From contig JALQPE010000519.1 of NCBI GenBank assembly GCA_030407315.1, positions 1-64,000 of the forward strand: DNA of 64,000 nucleotides, given 5' to 3'. The position numbers and the translations under genes are program-made. Of the stretch, positions 1 through 10,387 are shown in pieces. Source of the DNA: Asparagopsis taxiformis. Lineage: Eukaryota; Rhodophyta; Florideophyceae; Bonnemaisoniales; Bonnemaisoniaceae. Each line of letters opens with the position of its first letter. The stretch's first letter is position 1. The notes under the pieces are model-generated. The model saw only the letters and a program-made list of their open reading frames with translations. It was not told the DNA's origin and did not search any database.

Positions 1-2198
1 ACCAGTATTGCACCTTCCGAAGGCGGGACGTCCGTTCATGATCGATACCGACGCGTCGGCGTATCAGCTGGGAGCTACGTTGCTCCAGCAGCAAAACGAA
101 GATAAGCCCAACGAATGGGTGCCGATTGGGTACTGGTCGAAGACCCTTAACGAAACCGAACGTGGTTACTCGGCGACCGAGCGCGAGTGCTACTCCGTCG
201 TCTGGGCGATAACGTCGCTCCGACCCTACGTAGAGGGTCAGCGGTTCACCGTACGTACGGACCACGAGCCTTACGTTGGCTGATGACGTTGACGGACGCG
301 TCCGGACGACTACTACGATGGAGGCTACGCGTTGCCGAATTCGATTTCGAAGTTACGTACAGGCCTGGGCGCGTGCACCAGGTACCTGACGCTTTAATCA
401 CGTGTGATATCTACGTATGACGACGGTCGACCCGTCGACGATGACGTACCATCGTACGGGGACGCGGTCCTCGTGACGACTCGCAGTCGTCGACAACCCA
501 CACGAAATGGGCAAGGACGAACGACGTCCGTACGTAAAAAGGCAACGAATGCCAGGGGTCACGACGACCCGTCGAACGAGACTCGTGACGAACGGACACC
601 AGCCGCGACGGCTGGCAACGAGGGACTCGAGTTCAACCGCGACGCGTCGCTCGATGACGTTCTCGACGAGGAACCGGATTTCCTCGACGAACAGCGCGCT
701 GCTGAAGACGATTCGGCACGCGTGCCACCAGCTGACGTTCAGCTTCCCATTACGAGGGACGAGCTTATCGAAGCTCAACGCGAGGACACGTTCTGTCAAA
801 CGATACTGACACGACAGTCCGAGACGCAGGACGCTGCATTCTTCGAAGGCCACGATGGCCTACTCCGACGCCGGAACCCTCACGACGAGGAACGTACACA
901 AATCGTTGTGCCTGCTTCGTTGCGGCCGCGGCTGCTGGAGTTAACGCACCACCACGTCCTCGCTGGACACCCCGGACAAACGCGTATGTACTACACCCTA
1001 CGGAGGACGTACTACTGGCCCGCGATGGCCGCCGACATCTACGCAACGGTACGAAACTGCGTTGGATGTGCGAAGAACCGCGTGAAGCTTCGCAAACGGA
1101 CGAACCCGTTACGTTATTTCCGGCTACGGAGCCGTTGCGAGACCTATGTATCGACATACTAGGTCCGCTTACGAAAACCACGCGTGGTAACCGATTTATC
1201 CTCGTGATAACGGACCGCTTCACGAAGCTGACTAGAGTCGTACCTCTACGTAATATCGATTCGCCAACGTGGCGAGTGCGTTCGTCAACGCGTGGGTCTT
1301 CCGTATGGACCCCCACGGACACTCATAAGCGACAACGGAAAGCAGTTCGCTGCTAAGTTCTTCCAGCGCGTTTGCAACGAGATTGGCGTAACGAACGTCT
1401 TTACGTCGACGTACCACCCCCAAACGAACGGGCAGGTGGAGCGCTACAACAGGACGATCCTGGCGATGCTGCGCAATTACGTAAACGAAAACCAGAACGA
1501 CTGGGATCGATACGCATCGGCGTTAACGTTTGCGTACAACACGCATGTGCATTCGAGCACGGGCACGACGCCCTTCGATTTGATTCTCACGAATCCACCG
1601 CCACCGCTGGCGCTACACACGTCGGTAACGAACCGCGAACTACCCGACGGGGGAGGGCGAGCCACTTACGTGCGTGAGCTCGCCACAACGATGGATAACG
1701 CGTATCGAACGCTGAAGGCCGCGCAGGCACGTTATAAACGAAATTTCGACAAACGAGTCCGTGTCTCGAATCGAAACATCCGTGCGGGAGAATACGTATT
1801 CATCGACCCGACGGACGGGACCACGAAGGGCACGAAGCTCGGCAACCACGCGTTGGGACCGTTCCGCGTACTACGTAACGACGTACGAACGTTCGTCATC
1901 CAACGAGGAGACGTAGTTGAACGTGTCAACTCGGACGGCGTTGCGTACGCGCCAACGCCGGCGAACGCGCCCCCGCCGGAGCCATACGATGCCACCGAGG
2001 CAGACCTCGACAAGAACCGCGACGGTCCGCGCGTATGTAGTAGACGACCTACTCAACCACCGCGTGAACGAGGACGGAACGTTAGACTTCCTCGTGAAGT
2101 GGGTCGGGTATCGTACCCCTACGTGGGAGCCCCGCCGGAACGTATCTGAAGAGAGCGTCTCTCGATACTTCGCACGCGTGCGACGAGCAACAACGTGA
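1..2198 (+). pseudogene. Decayed Ty3/gypsy pol (RNase H, integrase, chromodomain)
   Basis: The region reads as the 3' half of a chromovirus pol broken over several frames. Residues of RNase H (TDASAYQLG, ATEREC, RTDH) lie at 8-270. The frame shifts near 270 and continues to a stop at 418. The integrase zinc region (HHHVLAGHPGQ ... CVGCAKN) is at 404-1110. The catalytic core starts in another frame (DILGPL, near 1150) and continues in a third from 1292 (SDNGKQF, QVERYNR). A chromodomain-like tail (FLVKWVGYRTPTWEP) lies in a further frame at about 2030-2198. The domain order matches the intact element at 58.4-62.5 kb. At least four frameshifts make it non-functional. The reverse transcriptase would lie left of the window. 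Codons are strongly enriched in CpG (ACG, CGA), unlike the other gypsy copy, so it is a different family. Confidence 0.9.
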
Positions 2199-3640
2199 AA
2201 GGCCACGACGGCCCCCGAAAACGCACACGAGCGTCGGGTTAAGCGCACGCGTGCGCGACGTTGCACGATGCAACAAACGAAGGCGACGAGCCGCACGAAC
2301 GAGAAGCGAAGGCACAACGAGTGGCCGGGACGTCCACCCTTGCGTTGGGGGGGGCGCGATGCGTGCTAGAGCCGTCGCTCTTTTCGTTTTCGACACCATA
2401 CGTTGGTGGAGGCACGAGCGCCAACGAAAGATTGGACGACGAGTCCACGCGCGGACGATTCACACGATGTGAAGAGCCACGACTGGCTCGACAGTGTTGA
2501 CCGCCCCACGGGCAAAGGTGACGACACCACGGGCCACGGACGGACAACACGTCAGATTTTTCGCGCGAAAAATTATACTTGGGCCAGCGGGCCATGGGCG
2601 CACGGTACGAAACATCGGGCCGATTACAGTGCGCTAATCCGGCCAAATCTCGGGACACGCGTGCCCCGAAAATTTCGTAATTTTGGCACGTCACGTGAGC
2701 CATCGCACGTCCCCGTGGACAGCCGCTGACAACGAGTCGCATCGACCAACGAGGTCAACGCCAAACAGCTCGCGAGCTAACGGCAACGTGACGCCGGAAG
2801 GCGGAGAAACGACGTAGGACGGACGCGTCCCCAACGAAGATGGCAACGGCCTCATTACGAAACTTCCCGCACGAAGCGGAACGAAGCTATACGTTAGCCG
2901 ACGAATTAGACCAACGGGTCTCAGCGCACGAAGCGCGCGAGTGAAGCGTGCGAACGACGAGCCAACGAGGCCGCGACGACGGACGGCGAACCGAATCGCC
3001 ATCGTGAGGCACGACGCCGAACACGGTAGCCACGTACGGCAACCACGGAACGACACAACGGTGTCCTGCCACGCGGGCATAGCGAATGACGCGCGAAAGC
3101 GAAAAGCCCGCCGGCTAGTCGAGACGCACGAGCAAACCCGAAAGGGGTTGACCACGTACGGTCACGAAGGCTAAGACGCGCACGTCCGCATCGCAAAACG
3201 AGAAGCTAACGAGCTTAGACCCCGTTCGAATTCGAAGGCGCGCGCGCACCGGCCACGTCGGCCAGGATACGAGCGCGTACGCGGACGTCGCTAACGATAA
3301 CGACGCACGCCAACGGGCCGAACGTACGAAACGAAATACGAATACGCAACGGCGTACAAGCTGGTAGCCAACGTAAACGGCACAGCTGAAGGCAACGTCT
3401 GCCGACGAACCTGGCTCACGTAACAGCCTCAAACGCCCGCGGGCGTGCGAAACGACTTCGTCAATCGCGTCCCCGTCGGGTTCGCAAGTCGAATAAACTA
3501 AATTACGCAACGGCGTAGAGGGCGAGCATTACGTATGCCCAAGTGCACGTCGCACCACATAACGGATGAGCTAACGAAACGCTCCTCGGACGCCGCGGCG
3601 AACGACGCCACCACGCGAAGCGGACTAGCGCAACGGTTGC
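2199..3640. other. Gene-free CpG-rich DNA after gypsy remnant
   Basis: No convincing gene is seen on either strand. The DNA has the same ACG/CGT-rich composition as the preceding pol remnant, and short open frames occur on both strands only because stop codons are rare in it. It is most likely the 3' untranslated part and LTR of that retroelement, or older copies of it. I could not define LTR ends. Confidence 0.5.
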
Positions 3641-4340
3641 GCCACCGGCTAACGTGAAGCCGCGGGAACGTAAAGCGCGACGGCGCTAACGGTGTTAACG
3701 GCTATACGAAAAGCCAAGCCCGCCGGCAAAGACGTTGTGAACGGAACTGCGACGCACCACGACGCACCGCCGCGTACACGCAACGGCGTGAAACGTCAAG
3801 CCAACTCACGCGCGAGTCGGCCTGACGTTTGGCGAATTTTCCGTCCAGCTCATCGGAGCAAATTAAAATTGGCACCGACGTGCTACGTGCCAAAGAGCTC
3901 GAATGCTCAACGGAATTCGACACCCGACGGGGTTATCCGCACGAGGAACGACGGCGGAAACGAATTCCGAGATAGTTACAAAATGATAACGCCACTGGCC
4001 AACGTGAAGCCGCGGGAACGTGAAGCGCGACGGCGCTAATGACGTCAATGGCTATACGAAAAGCCAAGCCCGCCGGCCACCACGTCGTCAGCGAAACCGC
4101 AACGTACTGCGACGAATTGCTGCGTACACGCCACGGCGTAGAACGTCAAACCGACTCACGTGCGAGTCGGTCTGACGTTCGATGAAGTTTTCACCTAGCT
4201 CATCGGAGCAAATTAAAATTAGCACCGACGTGCTACGCGCTAAAGAGCTCGAATGCTCAACGGAATTCGACACCCGACGGGGTCATTCGAACGAGAAGCG
4301 ACGGCGGAAACGATTTCCGAGTTAGTTACTAAATGATACG
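3641..4340. repeat. Tandem duplication, two 350-bp units
   Basis: The units at 3641-3990 and 3991-4340 are direct repeats at a constant offset of 350 bases. For example, AACGTGAAGCCGCGGGAACG occurs at 3651 and 4001, and GACGGCGGAAACGA at about 3950 and 4300. They differ at scattered positions, so the duplication is not recent. Neither unit holds a convincing coding frame. Confidence 0.9.
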
Positions 4341-5560
4341 CACGCCAACGGGCTAAACGATCGAGGTTAACGTACCACTCGCAGTGAAAAGCCGCCGCTA
4401 CGCGCCGCCGCTTAGCCGAATAGTTACGATTTGTACGAACCTGCCAACGGGCACACGCCGCTGCGAACGCGGAAGACGGGCTACGTAAGCCTTACGACAC
4501 CCGACGGGGTAGACGCCACAACAAAAAAAATTGTGGGGAGGGGCTTAACGCTAACCCCTCCCCCGCTGCAGACGACCTGCCAACACGTATTACGAAGCTC
4601 AACGGAGCCATGCGATTACGCAAAGAAACAAACGAAGGGTTACGAAGCAGCTCGATGCTAAAAGCCTACGAGGCCTACGACTAACCACGGAACGATGCCA
4701 ACGGGCGGGCCGCGATGATTACGAAAGAGCCGGAGCGCACGCGCGCGCTCCGGCGCCGTGGCGATTCGATCAGCCAACCGGGCCGCGTACGTTTAAACGA
4801 GATTTTTCGGGACAACTGCCACGTCCGCAGTTGTACCCGAAAAGGCGCCACGGCCCCGTGTCTCAGGCGCGTCCTGAAGGGCCTCGCGTGGCCGGGACGT
4901 CCACGTGTGGGGGTGGGGCTGTGTAGTATACGTGGCAATTCCGAAATTGCAAATATTTACGTTTTTCCGCGGAATTCGAATCTCGGCGGACACGACCGGC
5001 GACAGCAATGCACGAACATTGCTGGCGCATGCGCGCGCGCAACCGGCACACGTGTGCAACGAACGTACTGGCAACGGCCAACGGACCAACGGGTCCCTAC
5101 GTGTGACCCACAAGGTCCTTTCCCATTCGGGGACGTTACGAACAGTGTTTACACTGTAAAGCGATGCCATCGTGGCCATATAGGTATTGGCATCGTGCCG
5201 GGAGGGAAAGGGGACAATTGATCGAACGAGCAACGGCTCTAGTCTACGACTGACTTCTACGTTTTACGTTTACGTTCTGCCTAACGAGGCTTCGTCTCCG
5301 TCGAGCTGCGTACTCCCTACCCATCGCCGCACGTAAGGCTGATTGCGTGTAGTGCCTCCGGGCTTGGTTGAGAGCGCCTCCGGTGACGTACCACCTCGTT
5401 TGCTAACGTAATCCTCGCGTGGATTGTTGCGTCGTGACGCTCGTGTCTACTCGCTAACCACTCTACCTTCTACCGTTCTAACAATACAGTCAAACACCAG
5501 CGGGTGGACTGCTCGTTTCGTTTCGTAAGGACAGCGTGTCCGTAGCTCGTACCAGCTATC
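4341..5560. other. Gene-free CpG-rich DNA with one G-rich hairpin
   Basis: No gene is recognised. A perfect stem of GGGGAGGGG pairing with CCCCTCCCC, extended by TTA/TAA, lies at 4535-4563. The composition changes from CpG-rich to A/C-rich near 5530, which marks the join to the Copia remnant. This stretch may include an LTR of the gypsy family at the left, but no matching second LTR is present in the window. Confidence 0.45.
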
Positions 5561-5566
5561 TAGAAC

Positions 5567-6655
5567 TAACGTTGTTCCACACAAATCTTCACGAAAGGCC
5601 TCTCCAACCATCTCCAACTCACAGACTTTCAGCGCATCTCAAGCGACAGCTGTACTTTCATGCTAACCTCCCCGCACGACTGCACACAATTTGTACTCCT
5701 CATCATCATAATAGACTACTTTATGGTCGTCTCCAACAACCCCGAGTTACGAGAACACACCAAGCGTCATTTACAGACAAAATACCTCCTGAAAGATCTC
5801 GGACCAGTCTCCCACATTTTAGGTTGGAAAGTGGAACGAACCACACAGGGCATCAAAATATCACAACCAGCGTACACAAGACAATTGCTCTCCAAGTACG
5901 ACCTAACAGACGCCAAGCCAGCCAAATCACCCATCGCATCGGACTTACTTAACACTACGGAAAAATTAACCCAACCGCTCGACATCAAGAAGCACAATTA
6001 TCTGGCTCTCATCGGAAGCCTCAGATACCTGGCCGACTCAACACGTCCTGACATCGCCTTCATAACAGGATACCTTGGCCGCTTCTCTCAAAACCCTAAA
6101 GTGCTTCACTGGCAAGCTGCACTACGCGTTCTTCGCTACCTAAAAACGGACCCAAACCTAGGCATAACATACCACACCACACTCAACACAACACTACAAG
6201 CTTATTCCGATAGCGACTTTGCTGCGTGTACGGAGACAAGACGTTCCACGTCTGGTACAGTCATCCTATACAACAACGCGCCCATAGCGTGGCAGTCAAA
6301 ACGACAGCGCTTTGTCGCTACCAGCACTTGGCATGCTGAATATGTCGCGGCCTTTCACACATCACAACATCTCAACTTCATACGAAACCTACTACAGGAC
6401 CTTGGCCACGGCGAAACCAAACCGACCCCACTCAAAATGGACAATGCCGGTGCAATAACTACGGCCAACACTGAACACCCCACCCCAAAATCTAAACATA
6501 TAGATGTCAAGTACCACTACCTGAAGGAACAAATCCAGCGCCGCCATATCACTCTACACCACACACCAACTGAACATAATGCCGCAGATATCATGACCAA
6601 AACCCTCAAACCGGCACAATACGTGCAGAAAATACCACTTCTCCGTCTCACTTAG
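5567..6655 (+). pseudogene. Copia-type RT/RNase H fragment
   Basis: The frame opens in the last part of a Copia reverse transcriptase and runs to a normal pol end. Family hallmarks are TDFQRISSDSC followed by the active-site strand, then KYLLKDLGPVSHILGWKVER, SLRYLADSTRPDIAF and the RNase H residues (SDSDFAACTETRRSTSG, HAEYVA, MDNAGAI, KHIDVKYHYLKE). The usual YVDD catalytic box is replaced by IIDY, so the second catalytic aspartate is lost. The frame has no N-terminal gag, protease or integrase and joins CpG-rich DNA near 5530, so it is a truncated, inactive 3' end. The terminal TAG lies inside the left arm of an inverted repeat. Confidence 0.9.
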
Positions 6656-6887
6656 CGCACACCGCGCGGCGACTGTCGTATGATCAAAACTAATATTCCG
6701 CGTCGTGCCCAAAGCGCGACTACATGTCGTATGATCATACCTACCATACCACTGTAAGCACCTTAGTAGATACTTAAGCACCGTCGGCCGATCCAACCGA
6801 GAAAGTAAAATAGAGCCATGACTCAGTCGACACAACAACAGGATTGATCATCCGAGAGTCGCCGCGCGACGTGTGCTAAGTGAGGCG
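6644..6887. repeat. 44-bp inverted repeat around a short LTR-like copy
   Basis: The left arm at 6644-6687 and right arm at 6844-6887 are inverted copies matching at about 39 of 44 positions (CTCACTTAGC ... CGCGCGGCGACT ... ATGATCAA). The arms enclose about 156 bp that hold one LTR-like copy. The left arm overlaps the last codons of the Copia pol frame, so part of the pol end has been copied in inverted orientation. Confidence 0.8.
6725..6840 (+). repeat. Short Copia LTR-like copy 1
   Basis: It begins TGTCGTATGATCAT and ends CAACAACA, and is alignable with the copy at 6915-7039. Shared landmarks are the start motif, a TACTTAAGCACCGTC block, an AAAATAG block and the CAACA end. It is followed by GGATTGATC rather than a good primer site. 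A third partial start (TGTCGTATGATC) lies at 6674. Confidence 0.55.
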
Positions 6888-6914
6888 TAGGAGCGGCAGC
6901 TTGGCACTGAATTG

Positions 6915-7039
6915 TGTCGGATGATCATCCCAGCATTACAACACATACAATTACAGTACACTAGCAAGAGTATTTAAACCGTCATAAGGACGACGAACAG
7001 ATAATAAAATAGTGTCAATGCGACGACGAACATTCAACA
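6915..7039 (+). repeat. Short Copia LTR-like copy 2
   Basis: It begins TGTCGGATGATCAT and ends in ATTCAACA directly before a primer-binding-like site. Inside are a TATTTAAA box near 6972 and an AATAAAAT signal near 7004, the order expected for an LTR promoter and polyadenylation signal. At about 125 bp it is short for Copia and more like TRIM-sized LTRs. It lies between a Copia pol end and a Copia gag start, so it could be an LTR shared by two head-to-tail remnants. Confidence 0.6.
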
Positions 7040-7053
7040 GGTTATGAGCCCAG
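7040..7053 (+). promoter_or_regulatory. Half-tRNA-type primer-binding site
   Basis: GGTTATGAGCCCAG follows the LTR-like end CA directly. It resembles the Copia-type primer site complementary to the anticodon region of initiator tRNA-Met (GGTTATGGGCCCAG), with one difference. That form of priming uses a cleaved tRNA half and is known for Copia elements. The recognition is from memory of that site. Confidence 0.65.
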
Positions 7054-7286
7054 ATGTTTCCGATCCACAACACATTCCCACCCTCCCACGCCTCTAAAAC
7101 CATCAACACGCTCCAACACAACATCGCCACAATACCGCCACCACCTATATCTAGTCCACGAACTGAGCGCCGCTTGCGCTACAACCTACTGCGCCAATGT
7201 CAAATCGAACTTGATCACCTTCCCCAGAACCTTCTCGCCCAAGCACTCCTTGAGCTATCACCTAACTCAACCACTCCCCCATCATC

Positions 7287-8300
7287 ATGACGCAACCACC
7301 CTCTCCAACCAATCAACCATTCACCGAACCCTCCATCTCCCCATCCCTTTCCCTCCCTACTCCTACCAATTTAGACATACCACCACTCACCCACAACAAC
7401 CTCTTACAATGGATCCACACTGTGGACAGCTTAGCAATTATCCACAACCTCCTTCCCTACCTTCATGGCCCACAACCAACTTCCCGTGACGATCCAATCG
7501 CTCGCCACGAACACCATCACAAGATCGCACTCACCAGGCTGCTCATACTCCCACACCACTCACAAGACATCCTCAAGACCATTACCCCCACCCTAATCAA
7601 CAGCCCCCAACTATCCTCTATCACTTCCTCAAGGACAAGTTATCAATAATACCTCCTCAAAACTCTGAAGCAAACCTCCGGCGACGTGCAAACGAGATAA
7701 AGCAAACAAATGGAACTTCTATCCAAGACTACATTGATCAACATAATGAACTTCGTGACATCATGTTACAATCCGCATTCCCAAACATTGATGACGAACA
7801 AACAACCATACAATTCTTCCTCAATGGTTTGCATCAGCTCCCCCAATGGTACTCTCTACTAAGAGAACTGGCCAATTTCCACAACTTGCACGACGGAAGG
7901 CGCCAATCTCTGGAACTCGTTTACAACATGCTTGTAGAGAATTACAAAGCTACTCCCACATCACCACACCACATTCCCTCACCGACATACCAATCGATCA
8001 ACCCTCACACACCCCCTCACCCCCTCTGTCCCAACCACCTTATCATCCTAACCCAACCCCTCTCCCACGACACCAGTGGTACCCGCCACTCCGGGCACAA
8101 CACAAACAAAAATACACCTCAACAGGACCAAGAACAACTCTTGCCACACATATCCCAGCCCCGCATGGCTACCACGGCCAATGGTGTACCCTCCACGGCA
8201 CCGTGAACCATTCAACTCTATCCTGCTACACCAGACGAAATCTACATCAGAAAAAAATGCGCGCAAGAACACTACTCGCGCAACTCACAACGCACATGCC
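7287..8300 (+). pseudogene. Copia gag fragment, frameshifted
   Basis: A Pro/Ser/Thr-rich start is followed by a gag-like helical region. Frame one covers 7287-7649. A frameshift near 7615 moves the coding signal to the frame with LYHFLKDKL and then IKQTNGTSIQDYIDQHNEL and QTTIQFFLNGLHQLPQW, which runs to 8206. A nucleocapsid-like knuckle (WCTLHGTVNHSTLSC, a C-H-H-C pattern) is in a further frame near 8187. The arrangement is that of Copia/UBN2-type gag. Several frameshifts make it inactive. Low-complexity A/C-rich composition limits how precisely the start can be placed. Confidence 0.65.
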
Positions 8301-8750
8301 ATAACTTCACTTCCCCAAACCATGGATCACTATACTCCGCACTATATGCACTCACCTATCCACAGCACCGAACCTCACTACGTCACCGCGCTTCACACAC
8401 CGCCGACCATATACCAACTGCCACAGCCCTCCCATAGGCCACCACTACCACAACACAATGACGGCGCCCACATATCGTCCGATTATCAGCATGAACAAAA
8501 TATGACAGACAGTACAATAAATAGATCCTCCACTTCTTCCTACTTCCTGGACTCTGGCGCTATACCGACGAATTTACGTCACCCACAACCGACTATGACC
8601 CCGCTCACCAATCCCTCCATAACGGCGAACGGTGACCGTGCGCTCACAACACATCAAGGACCAGCCACCATCCGTTTTAACAACGACAAAATATTCAACA
8701 TACCTCAAGCAGTATGTCTCCCCAACGCCCCTCATAACCTCCTTCAGTAG
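8301..8750 (+). pseudogene. Copia protease fragment
   Basis: The frame ending at 8750 contains SSYFLDSGAIPTNL, the aspartic-protease active-site pattern of Copia elements (D-S-G-A). It is followed by a beta-rich stretch (GDRALTTHQGPATIRFNNDKIF) typical of the rest of that domain, and ends at a TAG shortly after. Downstream to about 9210 there are only short A/C-rich frames and no recognisable integrase, so the element is cut off here by the LTR that begins at 9211. Confidence 0.7.
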
Positions 8751-9210
8751 GCCAGCTCACATCTAACCACGATGTTGTTTTCAAAAAACAAGCTGCATAC
8801 ATAACGAAGCCACAACCGCCTCCACCCCCAGAGATCACACAAGCCAAATCCAAAAGACGACAAGGACTTTACTTTCTCACTACTACTCGTGGCATCAAGC
8901 GCAAACGCGACCACTCATATACTACCAAAAGACCACCCACAACCCACGTTATCTCATGAGTTGTGCACAATGTCATGGCATTCGCACTTTTCAACCGCCG
9001 GATTCCTCTGGCAAACCCCCTACACAACCACGGAACACACCCCAGAGGCCACACACCACCGTGCCCAAACCATTCCGCGCTGCAACACGCAATACAGCAC
9101 GCACTAAAAACCGCGTTTCCCATATCCCGTCTAGGAATTTTCGTCAACCTCCCGGCAAGCGTCTACCCCCTCCCAAAGAAACATCCTCAACCCCAGTCCA
9201 TCATCTTTTC

Positions 9211-9837
9211 TGTAGGACCAGCCGGGACGGCGGTCACTAGGAGAGTTCTAGAATCGCTAGCCGTGTCAGGGCGAGGTGAACCGAATCGCGTTGGTTGAAC
9301 TTGCGTTTCGCGCGTCGCTCGGTCGCGCAGCCGAACGGGTGGTACAACGGCGGAACGCGTAGGGATCGATCGCAACACGGGATTCGCGGGCCGGCGCAAG
9401 CCGTGATCTCAGGGGGAGAGCACTGAGTAAACTCGAGCACAACGCGGTCCACACAGGGGTCGTAAATCCCTGGCCTAGTGGCGTGCGACGCAACGCGCGC
9501 TATCGCGGTGCGACGCAATTCGACGATCGGTTTATGCGCAGCGCGCACGCGAACGTCGGCGATCGTGAGCAACCCCGCACGCAACGTTTCAACGCAATCG
9601 GTCCTCGCGATTCGCTAAACGCTTAACTCGTAGCCGCGAAGATGCTAGCTGTTTATTGGTAAACAAGGTGCGAAGCTGAACGACCATTAATAGCTAACTA
9701 CTCAGGACAGGTTGTCCTTGCGAGGCCGGCCGGCGGCCGCTCGCTCGCACGCAAAAGGGAAATATTTGGGAAAAAGACTTTCGTCATAAAAAAACCCAAA
9801 AAGGGGAAATAAAGGGAAATTCGTAGAAATCGCTACA
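9211..9837 (+). mobile_element. LTR of an unrelated LTR retrotransposon (TGTAG...CTACA)
   Basis: The segment starts TGTAGGACC and ends AAATCGCTACA, giving a 5-bp terminal inverted repeat. It is GC-rich, differs sharply from the A/C-rich Copia DNA before it, and has an AATAAA signal near 9809 before its end. Two bases after the end comes TGGCGCCGGGCTCG, a plausible tRNA primer site. No second LTR is in the window, so the assignment rests on these terminal features. Confidence 0.55.
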
Positions 9838-9839
9838 CG

Positions 9840-9857
9840 TGGCGCCGGGCTCGCAAT
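9840..9857 (+). promoter_or_regulatory. Putative primer-binding site TGGCGCC...
   Basis: TGGCGCCGGGCTCGCAAT begins two bases after the CTACA end of the LTR. TGG is the complement of the universal CCA tRNA tail, and TGGCGCC is a well-known opening of lysine-type primer sites; the remaining bases are not assigned. Confidence 0.45.
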
Positions 9858-10187
9858 CACACGCGTTCGCGCTGACGCGCCGTGACACGTAATTGTATCG
9901 CCACGCGTACGCTCGCTTACTAACTAACTAAACGCGGATGCATGCGGACTCAACTCGACGCCATCACTCCGACCCGCGTGCGCACTCGCAACATAAATTG
10001 CATCACACTCCCCCGACTAACATCACAGCGTGTCCTCGCGCGTCATCTCTTTCTCCACGTTCCTTGCCGTTTCCTTCCGCCTACTCTTCTCGCCTGCAAC
10101 CTCTTCTCTTTTTCTCCTTCTCTCCTGTCCTTTTCTCTTGTCGCACGCGCTCGCCGTTCTCCTTGTCGATTCGCGCGTTCACACGCT

Positions 10188-10375
10188 ATGGCGCACGATG
10201 GTGATACTCTTCCGAGCTGGCTATGGGCCAGCATTCCTTCCGGCGAAGAAGCTGCGACGCCGCTACGCACACTGTCTGTCACTTCGCGTTTTGCTTCTCC
10301 TGCGCCCGTGAGCCCCGAGAGCCCGTTTTACCTTTCTATGGCTCAAGCGTCATCCGCAAGCGCTCCGGTACCCGC
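10188..10375 (+). pseudogene. Start of a gag-like frame, cut at the CACTA-type terminus
   Basis: An ATG at 10188, downstream of the LTR, primer site and a pyrimidine-rich leader, opens a frame (MAHDGDTLPSWLWASIPSGE ...) of about 63 codons before CACTACTG begins at 10376. Position suggests the first codons of that retroelement's gag. No domain is visible. The expected remainder of gag is not recognisable directly beyond 48018, so this is weak evidence for a simple insertion. Confidence 0.35.
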
Positions 10376-10387
10376 CACTACTGTGTT
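10376..10387 (+). repeat. Left CACTA-type terminal inverted repeat
   Basis: CACTACTGTGTT, inverted partner of 48007-48018. A second CACTACTGTGT occurs at 10503, again followed by an AAA...GGG...GGCAGTAC stretch, so the left end holds two related copies of about 127 bp. Confidence 0.55.

Noticed and set aside
765..1322. 185-codon minus-strand ORF in the gypsy remnant
   Set aside because: Overlaps well-supported integrase coding on the plus strand; open only because of CpG-rich codons.
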